A DNA stretch of 64,000 bases, taken from Alopecurus myosuroides (taxonomy: Eukaryota; Streptophyta; Magnoliopsida; Poales; Poaceae). The translations under genes and the position numbers were made by a program. The notes under the pieces are model-generated. The model did no database searches. It was not told the DNA's origin and was given only the letters and a program-made list of their open reading frames with translations. The stretch's first letter is position 1, and the number at the start of each line of letters is the position of its first letter. This document shows, piece after piece, positions 12,328 through 23,292 of the stretch. The stretch spans positions 232,256,696-232,320,695 of the forward strand of contig CM054062.1 of assembly GCA_028641055.1 (NCBI GenBank), read 5' to 3'.

Positions 12328-12579
12328 TGGGGAGTAAAGTACACTAGTAACATACACGTTTGCTTAAGCTATGTTACTACCTCTATAGTAAGCAGTAACA
12401 TATATATATGGTGTTATGCAAGGGTTTATTTATTGCATCATAGACTCGTATTATCTTGATATGTGTGATGTTACAGTAACTACTAGCTAGGTTACTGTAT
12501 TTGTCTTTCTCTTCATTAATTAGCCGCACGTCATCTTTGGCTTAGGTGGCACTAATGTTACTAGCTATGTTACTCCCAC
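12328..12579. mobile_element. MITE with GGGAGTAA...CTAGTAACAT inverted ends
   Basis: The left end GGGGAGTAAAGTACACTAG and the reverse complement of the right end, TGGGAGTAACATAGCTAG, form imperfect terminal inverted repeats of about 25 bases around a 250-bp AT-rich core without an ORF. Size, inverted ends and lack of coding fit a MITE. I could not fix a target-site duplication, so the superfamily is left open. Confidence 0.6.
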
Positions 12580-13344
12580 TGTGACCAACCTTACAGCAAC
12601 AACATAACCACAATCAAGACAAAATCCCATGTCCAGTTTCTCCAAAATCAACGCCTACAAGAAGGAAACAATGCATGGGCGCAGTCGTTGCCCGATCTTG
12701 AGTTTTCACCCTGGAGATAGTTCCCGCTCTCAAAACAATGTCTTCAGCAAGACCATTGCGAGACACAACCAATTAAGGCCAAACCATGAATTTTCACCCT
12801 CAAAAGTAAGACTTTGGACTTCACCTATGTTGTCGCCCCCACTTCCATACCGATGCCACAATTCCTCAAACTCCAAGCCAGTTCCTCATCGACGTAAGGA
12901 CTCCAATCATGATTGCTAGTCCTCCAATCTTAGTTTCAATGATATTCTCAGCCTATGATTTCACCATGGATTTGCACAAGGTGGCAACGGAAACAGAGCT
13001 TTGTGTCGCTCCTTGCGTTGCGATTAAATCCCACCTGCTCCAACAATCTCCAGGCATAAACGGCCGTGGGAGATCAGCGACAGAGCCTTCCGGAACCCGA
13101 CACTCTGGCCAAATGAAAAAGGACATGCGTGAGGCAATTCTTTGTCTTGGCGCAACTGGAACCCTAGGACCACTGTCTTTATTCAAGCATGGCAGCAAGC
13201 CCCCCACGTAGCTGGATAGCTTCCGGCAAACAGATCGAGTGGATCTATGCCAGCCCTGCCCTGCGTCTTCGACAGCCATGGCGTGGCCGCCACCGCCGGC
13301 GCTGTCGGCAGCAGCGGGCGATGGTGGAAGATCGGGCGTAGGCC
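12580..13344. other. Unclassified repeat-like sequence, no confident gene
   Basis: The minus strand has a 108-codon frame (12953-13279) with a moderately GC-rich, exon-like composition, but I recognise no domain. It lies directly downstream of the Copia-like gag fragment. It may be a captured gene piece or an unclassified repeat. Confidence 0.4.
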
Positions 13345-13837
13345 TCTTAGATTGGATCGGGGTTCCTCCGGACCCACGGCTTGTTGATGATGGACAAGGC
13401 GGTGTAGTTGAGTTGACAATCTATGACTTTTCTTCTTGTCAAGTTCTTGGGATCATGTGACTTGTATCCATCTCGAGTGACCCTCCAAAGCTCAACACAA
13501 GAAGTGTTTAAGTGAGTTTCCATGTAATATTGCCAATCACCAAAAGAATGTGCATAAGTTTAGGAGGTTCTCCTCTAGGAATTATATGAGGATGTGGGAC
13601 GGCGGAAGTATCTTTAAGTGGTTCACCATTATCCCCATTCTTGGCACCCTCCGGATTTTCATCCGGAGGAGGTGAAGTGGATGTCTCCGGTTCCATGGCT
13701 TTCATGAGTTGCAACACGAGAGTTCGCAACTCATCAATTTTTTCCTCCATGGATGAGGTCAAGGAACTTTGCAATTCCTTGAGATCATCCATAGTGACTT
13801 GTGTCATGGTACCGGTGACTACCGTATCACCATCCAT
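13345..13837 (-). pseudogene. Copia-type gag fragment
   Basis: On the minus strand an ATG at 13837 lies 41 bases after a tRNA-iMet primer-binding site and opens MDGDTVVTGTMTQVTMDDL, a helical N-terminus, followed by a proline-rich linker (STSPPPDENPEG, PRGEPPKL). The first frame stops at 13508. In another frame the sequence continues as DWQYYMETHLNTSCVELWR, then DPKNLTRRKVIDCQLN, which resembles the Copia gag (UBN2/DUF4219-type) core. A frameshift near 13535 therefore breaks it. It ends around 13345; no pol follows. Gag would be the particle protein of the element whose LTR is next door. Confidence 0.6.
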
Positions 13838-13877
13838 ACTAAACTCTTAGGAGGTTAAGCCCCAAAATAAGAGCCGA

Positions 13878-13890
13878 GGCTCTGATACCA
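13878..13890 (-). other. Primer-binding site (tRNA-iMet) of Copia-like remnant
   Basis: Minus-strand TGGTATCAGAGCC lies two bases from the LTR edge at 13893, between LTR and gag. Confidence 0.82.
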
Positions 13891-13892
13891 AT

Positions 13893-15336
13893 TGAACGGA
13901 TAGTATGGGCACCTAGAGGGGGGGGGGGGTTGAATAAGTGCTACGAACAATTTTAACTTTTCTTCAAGATTAGGATTGACACAAAGGTAAATTCTTTAGA
14001 TAATGCAACTATGGTGAATTTACCTATATGACAAAAACAACAGCAAATACAATACAAGCACAAGTAAAGGAGAGGGGAACAAGATAACCGATAAGAAGTA
14101 CACGGAGACACGATGTATTCCCGAGTTCCTTCTTGTTAAGGGATTACGGCTCGTTGGAGGGGTGTGAGTTTTGCCACAAAGGCCTACTCAACGCCACAAA
14201 GGCCTCACCCTATTCTCCGATGAACCCCGCCACAAAGGCCTAGTAGACCTTCCATTATTGATCCCCTTTGAGGCGGTAACCGAGTCATTTACAAACAAGT
14301 TTGGGTCACATACCGACAACCAAATTGGGGGCTCCCAACAATCACAAGAAACACCAAGAGTAGCAAGATTTATAGGTTCTCCACAAGAGGAAACCCTAGA
14401 CTAGTTCTCCTCAAGCAAATAAGGGGGGAATGGAAAACCGGTTGGTAAAGACGTAGATTGGGGCCTTCTCCTTCAATCCTCCAAAGATCAACACTTTTGG
14501 GTGGATGAATTAGAAGATCTACAAAGGTGGGTGAGATCTAGCAATGGTGAGATATATCATGGACGAGCTAACCCAAGGGAGGAGAAGGGGAGGGGGTATT
14601 TATACCCCTCACCAAAAATCGAGCTGTTGGAGACTTTTCTGGAAATGTCACACCGGAGACTCCGGTCGGAAAGAATCCGGACAGCTCCAGTCCGGAGACT
14701 CCAGATAGTATCCGGTGTGTCTCCGGAGTGACACCAGTGGGTGACACCACGACGCCATATTCACATCTTTGCTTGGGAATCGACGAGTCCGGAGACTCCG
14801 GTCAGCCAGACTGGAGACTCCGGTGTAGACCGGAGATTTGGCGGAGTTTCCACCCTTTGCCTTGACGCCTTTGCGTAGAGGATGTCTTGGGTCGAGCGAG
14901 CAACATGCGTGGGTGAAAGTCCGGAGACTCTGGTGTATCTCCGGATAGTCTCCGGTGTAAAACCAGTGGGTGACACCACACATGCAGCTCTGGCTTCTTC
15001 ACATGAAAGCTTAAAAATTAGGACCAACCAAAACTTTGATGTTGATCCTAATGTTTTTTGGAAGCTCCATACTGGAGATTCCGACCTGGAAATAAATTCC
15101 AGCAGAATTTCTCTTTGTCCTTTTTGATACTCAACACCACCATATGAAATATAATTGAATAGCCCTGAAATACATCAACACACTTAAGAGTATATATGTG
15201 TTGTTAAAAACATCCAAAACAAGATTTAGCTGCATTTGCACTTTGTGGTGTTTGATGACAACACACATATTTGCAATGAATATCACAGCTAGGCTTGGTT
15301 TGTAAAAAATTGACGGGCTCTCGAACAACCAAGTCA
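13893..15336 (-). repeat. Single LTR of Copia-like remnant (about 1.44 kb)
   Basis: On the + strand it starts TGAACGGATAG beside the primer-binding site and ends AACCAAGTCA beside a purine-rich (minus strand) tract. It contains a G run at 13918-13929, three copies of GCCACAAAGGCCT (14173-14243) and several 'TCCGGAGACTCCGG'-type palindromes (14640-14960). The right boundary was chosen from TG...CA ends and the tract and could be off by about 20 bases. Confidence 0.7.
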
Positions 15337-15350
15337 TGAGCCCCCCTATG
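15337..15350 (-). other. Polypurine tract abutting the same LTR
   Basis: Minus strand CATAGGGGGGCTCA directly precedes the LTR start TGACTTGG. It marks the region to the right (15351-16224) as the 3' end of an internal domain. Confidence 0.65.
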
Positions 15351-16224
15351 TTTTACAAACAAAGTCCACAAGTACAACAACTAATGAACAATATAAATGC
15401 ATGCATAGGTAAGGTAAGTAAAGCAATAATAAGGTCAATAATAGGATAGCTTCACCCACATAGTCTCACCACACATAGATTTAAGGTCCACTAGAAAATA
15501 AAAACTCGAAATCAACTAGGATAAAGGGAACACAAGCCATAAAAGGAAATCAAGTCCAAATACTTGTGTTGCGAGGCAAATGAAATCAAACCAAAGCCGC
15601 CCTTGCAAATCCCGAGAAGTCTATAGCCACTTCTCCCCCCTTGACACCGAGACACCAAAAAGGGCAAAGAGCAACTACGCGGACCCCAAAGTATCAAGCA
15701 TCCTCCTTATAGTCCTCGTCATCTCCATGATTCTTGTTTGTGCCTTCTCCCTCATCATCATCATCTTCTTCTTGATACTTCTCTTCATCCTTTTCTTCTT
15801 CAGTATGCTTCTCTTCCTCAGTCACATGAGCCTTTCCATAGTTGTTGGAAGAGCAAGGAGCCGAAGTGACCTCTTCAAAGTCACCCCACGGAAAGGAGGA
15901 TGTGTTCCAGTTCTCATAAGACATGGTGATGGACTCAGTAGGAGGCTCAATAGGAGGGGTAGCATCAGCACCAATACCAGCATGCTCCTGAAGCTTGGAG
16001 ATCACCTTCCTAATCTGTCGCATCTACTTATAGGTCTCATGATTCTCCTTGTGAACAACAACCACAGAATGTTACGCTGAAACCACGAGAGCTTCTTCGT
16101 TTCATCTTGAACCTCATCCTTGCCAGAAAAGCGAGAAGGAGAATCGGCATTCTTCCTCCTAACACTCGAAGCCTTAGAGCAATCTCATCAAGAATGAGCA
16201 TCATCACATAGGGAGCATACACGG
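15351..16224 (-). pseudogene. 3' end of internal domain of LTR element, with acidic ORF fragment
   Basis: The minus-strand frame 16023-15694 codes for about 109 residues. It starts with a short amphipathic stretch (MRQIRKVISKLQEH) and ends in a run of Glu, Asp and Lys (EEEKDEEKYQEEDDDDEGEG). Non-coding sequence with 'GTGTCAAGGGGGGAGAAG' follows, as is usual between the last ORF and the 3' LTR of plant LTR elements. The right end meets the glucanase gene near 16224. No catalytic domain is visible. Confidence 0.5.
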
Positions 16225-18119
16225 TCGTTCCAGCGGCGGCTCCAGCACACCCGCGGCATCTACCTCGCCGTGGCGCTGTGCGTGCTTGTGCTCGCGCTCG
16301 CGCTGGCTCCATCCTCTGAACAACCTCCCGCCGCCGCAGGCCGCGCTGCCCCTGCTCCAGAACCTCGGCATTGGCCACGTGCGGCTCTACGACCCAGATC
16401 CCAACACGCTGCGCGCCTTCGCCAAGACCGAGATCGAGCTCTACGTCCGCGTCCCCGACCAAGTCCTCGCCACGGTCGCCGATCCTGGCGGCGCACGTCG
16501 TGGATCAAGACCAATATCCAGCCGTTCCTGCCGGACACCAAGATCGTCGCGCTCACCGTCGGCAACGAGGTGCTCACGGGCAACAACACGGCGCTCACCC
16601 GTAACCTGCTCCCGGCGATGCAGTCCCTGCACGACGCGCTCGCCGCGGCCAACCTCGACAAGCAGATCGCCGTCACCACCGCGCACAACCTCGGCGTCCT
16701 CGGCACCTCCTACCCGCCCTCCGCGGGAGCCTTCCGCAAGGATCTCCTCCCGTACCTCTGCCCCATCCTCGACTTCCACGCCAGGACCGGTTCCCCATTC
16801 CTGGTGAACGCCTACCCTTACTTCGCCTACTCCGACGACCCCAAGGGCATCCATCTGGAGTACGCTCTTCTCGAGCCAAGCTACGCCGGCGTCCCGGATG
16901 CCAACACCGGCCTCCACTACCCCAACCTCCTCGTGGCGCAGATCGACGCCGCGTACCACGCCATCGCGGCCGCCAACAGCGCCGCGTCGCGGGTGGTCGA
17001 GATACGGGTCTCCGAGTCGGGATGGCCTTCCTCCGGGGACGCGAACGAGAAGGAGGCCACGCCGCAGAACGCGGCGCGGTACAACAGCAACCTGATGCGG
17101 CTGGTGGCGGAGTGGAAAGGCACGCCGCTCAAGCCCGGCGTGCCGCTGCGCGTCTATGTCTTCGCGCTCTTCAACGAGAACACCAAGCCCGGACCGGCGT
17201 CCGAGCGCCACTACGGTCTGTTCAATCCCGACAGCACGCCGGTGTACCCGCTCTCGTACAACCCTCCGCGCGACGGTGGCGGCGGCGGGTACAACAGCAC
17301 CGGCGGAGACAACGGCTACTACGACATCTCGGCTGCGTCGCGGGGGCCTCTGGTGAGCTCCTCTACTCTTCTTCTCTATCGATTGCTCAACCTTTTGGTC
17401 GTGTGGAAAGGAGATGACACTTTAGGTGATTGCATTGCATCATTCCTCGTTACTTTTGCCACTCGAGAGTGCACATGCTCTAGGTTGACCACGGTCTGCA
17501 CGAGATTCAGATTATGCAATTAGAAGAAAAAAATTGCTTCAAACTGTTCGACATCAACACCATCCCATAGTTTATCCACACTGAAACTGATTCTGCGAAC
17601 TGGCAAAGTGGATCATGCTTATTTTGACCTTGAAAATTAGGTGACCCCTCCGTCACCATCAACAAGATTCTCATGTTCTACCTAGTACCGCACTTTTAGG
17701 TGGGAGCTCGACAGGATTTCTCAGGTTACAGAAAACTGTTTAGTTCTTTGTAGAATTACAAAACTCCCGTGTCGCAATTCAATTGATGCTCCTGGGAGCT
17801 TAATCAACTTCTGGCGCTCCTGTGATTTAGCAAGAGACAGTAGATCTGGAGATTTCACTGCAGTTCTGACTTCTTACTACACAGTTGGTAATGAAAATAC
17901 TGGTGTGCTCTTGCAAAATGCGCCACTAGAAAAGCAGTCTGTTATTGGTGTCCTTTCCGGTCCTGCGCTGATCTATTTGTTGTTTTCTCGGTGAAATTAT
18001 GTTCCGCATTGCTTTTCTTATCTGACTTTCATCGTTTGGCTATGGTTGAAAAGGGTCGGTGGACATGGGCGCAAGCTGCTGTGGCAGGAGGAGTTGCTGT
18101 TCTGATGTTTGCAGTTTGA
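16225..18119 (+). pseudogene. Glucan endo-1,3-beta-glucosidase (GH17), 5'-truncated and frameshifted
   Basis: Two exons: up to 17352 and 18054-18119, with a GT...AG intron between. Most of exon 1 gives a clear GH17 protein, an enzyme that hydrolyses callose and related 1,3-beta-glucans at the cell wall. Visible features are VGNEVL with the acid/base Glu, VSESGWPS with the nucleophile Glu, LFNEN, and HYGLFNPD before a Gly/Tyr/Asn-rich linker. Exon 2 adds GRWTWAQAAVAGGVAVLMFAV, a hydrophobic tail typical of a GPI-anchor signal. Defects: no ATG is present, because the sequence starts within the signal-peptide region at the junction with the retroelement remnant. The mature N-terminus ('VNYG' region) is deleted near 16310, which shifts the frame to LNNLPPPQAALPLLQ. 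A second shift near 16495 restores the frame at WIKTNIQPF. GC content is far above its surroundings, as usual for grass genes. Confidence 0.85.
17353..18053 (+). other. Intron of GH17 pseudogene
   Basis: The donor is CTG|GTGAGC and the acceptor GAAAAG|GGTCGG. Both flanking exons are in phase 0, so splicing would join the linker to the hydrophobic C-terminal tail. Confidence 0.75.
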
Positions 18120-18790
18120 GATACTCGGAAAATCGATTATGACATTATCTCGACTTAATGGCTGAGATTCTAGAGGTTGGTAGATAGGATGGAATGGAAC
18201 TGGTAGCTCTGGAGCAATGGAGCAATGGTGCTCCTGTGTTGTTCTGATAGCTGAGACCAAGATGTGGGTAAGCTAATGAAATGCTTGATTTGATGGCATC
18301 TAAGCTACAGGTACACTCAGCTAGTTTTGTTCCATCTTAGATGCCGCTAAAAGTGTATCCATCCGTTGTGAGTAACATTGAACCAATTCATTGTGGTGTA
18401 ATTGCCTTTTGGGAAAGCTCTCTAAAGTAGAACTCCTGTCTACAAGTGTACTGTTGCTTTGTTAGCGGCAACAGTGCCAATTCCAAAATAAACAAGGAAA
18501 TTGGAATGCATAAATTTTGGCCCGTTAAAATTATACAAGTACGAACGCGTGATGATGGCGCGAAAGCTCAATGCCGGAATGTCTGAATTTTGGAGAACAA
18601 AATCTCTGTAGGAAAATTTTCTAAGGTACCGTTTTAAGCAAAGGAATACCAATCTTTAGATTCCTTTGAAATCCCTATGAAGCAGGCTATTCTAGAAATT
18701 TTGGAGCATCAAGTTTTCGTTTCTGATTGTGACATTGTAATTCCTGCATTATTCTTATTCTATGTTTTAAGTTCATGCGTTCCAACCAGG
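18120..18790. other. 3' flank of glucanase, no gene seen
   Basis: AT-rich sequence after the stop codon; probably 3' UTR and flank. I see no ORF with a domain and no repeat I can name. Confidence 0.5.
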
Positions 18791-19386
18791 CTTCTTTCTA
18801 TCACCCCCACTCCCGGTAACCGCGACTCCAATCGATGGAAGTTCATTAATGAAGGAATATAATCCGCCTCCACGGAGTACAAGATGCAATTCGAGGACCT
18901 TGTTGCCTATAACATGAACCAAATAATTTGGAAGATTTGGACTCCCCCTAAATACAAGATCTTCGCTTGGCTAATCTTATAAAATATGATTTGGACATCG
19001 GATCGTCTTCAAAGAAGGCGTTGGAAAAATTGAGGAGAGTGCCCCTATGCAACCACACCCAAGAAACCGCAGCTCATCTCATCTTCAAATGTCGTTTTGC
19101 TATTAGGATTTGAACCGCCATTCTCAATTGGTGTGGTCTACGTGATTTATCTCCTTCGGAATGGATTAACGAGGTTAAAGCGGGAGATTGGTGGTCAAAG
19201 CTTGTTTTTTCAAATGGTAAACCTCACAAAGCATTGGCCTCCTAGGCTATGCTCATCCCTTGGACGATTTGGAATGAAAGAAATGCTAGAGTTTTTGGCC
19301 CCCATGCAACGCCGCCAAATTTTATCATCGCAAAGAACAAAGAGGATAGATGAGGCAAAAATTTGGGTTAAACCGCGGGCAAAGCC
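18791..19386 (+). mobile_element. LINE (L1-type) ORF2 3' fragment, copy 1
   Basis: Frames read WKFINEGIYSAS, then AHLIFKCRFAIRI, then WSKLVFSNGK and TIWNERNARVFG. This is the zf-RVT type C-terminal segment that follows reverse transcriptase in plant LINEs. Stops and frameshifts break it, so it codes for nothing. It matches 19477-20080 with a repeat period of about 686 bases. Confidence 0.72.
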
Positions 19387-20200
19387 CTTGATGGAATCTC
19401 GTGAGTTGATAGCCTTAACACTCTCCATAGTCTTGATATGGACCACCTTCTTCAATTCATTACCCTATGGAAAATGCTTCTTTCTATCACCCCACTCCCG
19501 GTAACCACGAATCCATTTGATGGAAGTTCACTAATGATGGAATATACCCCGCCTCCACGGCCTACAAGATGCAATTCGAGGGGCCCGTTGCCTCTAACAT
19601 GAAGCAAATAATTTGGAAGACTTGGGCTCCCCTAAATGCAAAATATTCACTTGTAATCTTGTAAAAAAGGATTTGGACATCGGATCGTCTCCAAAGAAGA
19701 TGTTGGAAAAACTGTGGAGAGTGCCCCCTATGCAACCACACCAAGAAACAACGGCTCATCTCATCTTCAAATGACGTTTTGCTACTAGGGTTTGAACCTC
19801 CATTCTCAATTGGTGTGGTCTACCTGATTTCTCTCCTTCGCAATGGATTAACGAGGTTAAAGTGGAAGATTGGTGGACAAAGCTTGTTTTTTCAAATGGC
19901 AAATCTCACAAAGCATTGGCCTACTTGGCTATGCTCATCTCTTTGGCGATTTGGAATGAAAGAAATGCTAGAGTTTTTGGCCACCATGCAACTCTACCAA
20001 ATTTTATTATCACAAAGATCAAAGAGGATAGAGGATGCAAAATTTTGGGTTAAACCGGGGGCAAAGTTATTGGGTAATGTACTGTCGGGAGAGTAGGATT
20101 TTGTTAAAGTCCTAGGGCGTGTCGTAGACATTAAACTTCAAACCTCGTTACTCCTTTCTCTATTAATGAAAATAGCAAATCTTTTGCCTCGTTTAGAAAA
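19387..20200 (+). mobile_element. LINE (L1-type) ORF2 3' fragment, copy 2, with 3' tail
   Basis: Same zf-RVT segment as copy 1 but starting further upstream: one frame reads HLLQFITLWKMLLSI before the WKF block. It continues through NERNARVFGHHA to a stop near 20094, a short 3' UTR and a weak A-rich end (GTTTAGAAAAAAATAG, about 20195-20210). It is either a second 5'-truncated insertion or a tandem duplicate. Confidence 0.72.
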
Positions 20201-20209
20201 AAATAGAAG

Positions 20210-22593
20210 TCAATACTTAGACTTAAATTTTTATGGCGTTTTTAAAAAAAGGGACAAAAGAAAGGGAACTACATTGCGAGAGCGGTCTTGAAGTCAGTAA
20301 CATCGAGAGAATACATAAGGTTTTGTTTGTCCTAGGCTAACATAATCAACTGTTTGCGTTGTGCAGCCTACACTCTCCCGTACAGTTGGACACTAGAACA
20401 ATCGTTGTCTCAAGAGTCAGAGTATAATGTAAGGTTTTCTAAAAAGAAAGTAGGAGATTTTTTAGTTTATTGTGTAAATTATTAAATGATTTACTTGGCA
20501 TCTTAACTTACATATGTGCTCACTTTCGTCCAAGCTTGAACACATGAGAGAAAACTTACCATGCTACCTCGCTGAAATGGATTGAGGCATGCACATAGCA
20601 CACAAGAGAAATAGAGCAACTCTATTGGCGCGACCACGCCATGTCCTTTTGAAAGAGAAAAGGAAGATTACCTAAGAGAAACTAGGTAACTTTTATTTGA
20701 AAGAATAAATAGGCACCCAAACATAGATTAAGGCATAAAACAGTGATGGTAGGCGTTGATGCCTTCCCACCTACCAGAATTCGAGTCCTCTTACTCACAA
20801 TTTTGTTGATGTTGCACTTCTTAATTAAGATACCACATGGCTCCTCCCTCATTAGTCTCGAGAATAGGTACCCAAATTTGAATTGATGGAGAATCGATCC
20901 TAGGTGGTGGGGGTTGGGACCCCCGCCTCCCACCAACAAAGCTAAGCTTAGTCCCTATCATCTAAAAGGAAAAAAACACTTGCGATCTTTTCGAATTTAT
21001 TCAACCATCGTTTATGTATTAACACAGCTGACGGACTATGATTGTGAAGGCGGGGATCAGAAAGCAGGAACACACCCGACATGATGTAAGGATGAAGTCA
21101 ACTAGAGACCGGTGATGAAACTGCTCATCCATGATGACTATAGTCACTGTCTATTTCAATTTCACCTTTCTACAAAAAAAAACCAGGTAGGAAATTTACC
21201 AAATGATGGTTTTTATGCAAGATTTCATATTATGGAGACTCTAGTTTCCTAGTGACCATTCAACTTAAGATGGAAAATATAAAGGCTATCTCCAAATGTT
21301 TTCTCCTAGAGACTACATGATGAAGTTGAATTGATACAATCAAAGCATCTATTAAAGAGCTACTTCCTCGTTGCCAAATTATGTGTTTCACCACCAAAAG
21401 TCGACTCACGTTTCGGGATTTAAACATATTGGTATCGGACCATGTTACCTAGCTTGCAATTTACGTGCTGACTGTTTTCGCTAACACTCGAAAATGCTAA
21501 GACACATAAGCCGGATATCTTAAAGGCCGATACCATAAAATATTTACTAGCATTGCATTTTGTTCAAAATATTGCTGGACCAAAATGTTACACAAAGCAT
21601 TACATTGTACGACATAAATATAGCCTGCACAACATGATAATGCAGTTTTGGTCTTTTGACTTGCATGAGGCGGAGATAATGAGATCATCACATGAAAGCC
21701 CATGTGCTACTAATGGCAGAAACAAACTGCATAAAAGCATACATCGTATGGTTGTTGGAACACATGGTATCAAAGTTAATGAAATAATACTTCTATATAA
21801 GCTTGAGAAGTTAGGTGGTATGGGATCATAGTCCCCAAATAAGCTATCTTGCCTACATGAGCTGAGCAAGGAACGGAAGTTAGTCGTTGCTAGTTTCGTA
21901 TGGGCATACCACACATGCAATGTACACAAGCTTTGCACTTAGTTTTTTTTAAGCTTTAGCTTTGCACTTAGTTGAAATTACTTTCTCAATTCTATTGAAA
22001 CCCATGGACATCGTAGCTAGGACTTGGAAACATCAGGACACAAGTAGAGATCACATGTATACTTAGATCTAGAGGTGTTCTGTAGCACCTTCAAAGCAAC
22101 CCAATGTACACAAGGGATTCCTAGAGTACATGAAGTACACCCTAGAAAAAATGACTATCACCATAGATTTTGGTAGGCACTAAGGGAAGAACGGTGAGAA
22201 GGAACAACACACCACGACGTACAAGTCAGAGAAGATGTAGCAGACTCAAAAAAAGTGGCACCACTTTATGCAGAGACTCAATTTTTTTCAAGCCAAGTGA
22301 CCAGCAAATCCGTATAAATTTGCTAGTCTAAAATATTACCCTCCCCCCCCCCCCCCCCCCCGTTTTTCAAAAAAACATGGATATCAATTCTTATGTCGAA
22401 CTTCGTAGCTACTGAAACAATCAAACCAAGAGCAATATATTCCAAGCATGTTTTTGTGAATATAGGATTTTGTCAATTGCAATACAAAAAATTTGTTCGC
22501 TGATTTTTTTTTTCTTAATTCGCAGCTACTGTGCCTCTTCCCATGTCTTTTGCTTTTAGACTTTTATCTAATTTCTCAAGACACATGTGCATG
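20210..22593. other. Intergenic, no gene recognised
   Basis: AT-rich sequence without domain-bearing ORFs. A short direct repeat, AGCTTTGCACTTAGTT, occurs near 21930 and 21958. A run of 19 C lies at 22343-22361. Nothing else is supported. Confidence 0.45.
22343..22361. repeat. Homopolymer C19
   Basis: Nineteen consecutive C after CCT. Copy number may be unreliable for assembly reasons. Confidence 0.9.
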
Positions 22594-22712
22594 TGGTACA
22601 ATTTATGATTAATCTAGTGTCGTGTACAACTATATATATTTCGGCTGGAGAGAACAACCGTTATTACTCCTTTTTGAGCAAAACAACTTTAACTAGTTGG
22701 TGGAGGTCACGG
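22594..22712. repeat. Dispersed repeat copy 2 (pair with 12038-12170)
   Basis: Shares 'TTTATGATTA', 'ATTTCGGCT' and 'TTTAACTAGTTG' in the same order with 12038-12170. Confidence 0.6.
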
Positions 22713-22725
22713 ATCTTAGCATATA

Positions 22726-22829
22726 CTCCATCCGTTCTGAAATGCTTTACTCTTAAATAAGAGTATATGTACATTTTTTTTGTCTAAATACACTCATTTG
22801 ATAATCAAAATATTTCAGAAGGGAGGGAA
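22726..22829. mobile_element. Stowaway-type MITE (Tc1/Mariner)
   Basis: CTCCATCCGTTCTGAAAT at the left and ATTTCAGAAGGGAGGGA at the right form the classic Stowaway inverted repeat, flanked by TA on the left. Length about 104 bases, no ORF. The right end has drifted. Confidence 0.85.
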
Positions 22830-23287
22830 CATATATACATTATTACTCCATGCTCAACACATGTGAAAGTGTGAAAGGTAAATCTTTGGGTCTCTTAGAG
22901 TGTGGAAATAAAACATATAAATTATAAAAACACATGAATATGATGCATGTTTTGTTATGGAGAATCTTAAATGGATTGATCGATAATATAAGTTGTTTTG
23001 GTGCAATACATGAAACTGAAATTTCCAATAGGGATTGTGAATGTCTTGCAACTTAAGTATATGAAAGTAAATCATAGGGATTTTGGAGTGATCAGTATCC
23101 ATGGTACTTATTCTATTCTAGAATCGAAGAATATTATTTTCAAAATTCCTTCAATCCGAAAAAAACAAGGCCGTTGTTATGTATACAATATCTTCATTTG
23201 TTAACAAAAGGCATTTTTTTAAGGAAAAAACAAGTAATGTTAACTTAGACCGCTTGTAGGGAAAATTATTGGAAATTATAAAACTTC
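22830..23287. other. Intergenic, no gene seen
   Basis: AT-rich spacer between the Stowaway MITE and RLG3. The ORFs here are short and overlapping, without recognisable domains. Confidence 0.5.
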
Positions 23288-23292
23288 ATAGG
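23288..23292. repeat. RLG3 target-site duplication, left (ATAGG)
   Basis: ATAGG directly before the LTR start; identical to 31043-31047. Confidence 0.9.

Noticed and set aside
12953..13279. 108-codon minus-strand ORF as a host gene
   Set aside because: No recognisable domain, adjacent to a retroelement remnant; left as unclassified rather than called.
16441..17211. 256-codon ORF on the minus strand across the glucanase
   Set aside because: High-GC shadow of the GH17 coding strand with Arg/Gly/Val-rich composition and no domain.
20860..20945. GGTGGTGGGGGTTGGGACCCCCGCC hairpin as a terminator or RNA gene
   Set aside because: Grass intergenic sequence without other RNA-gene features; bacterial terminator logic does not apply.
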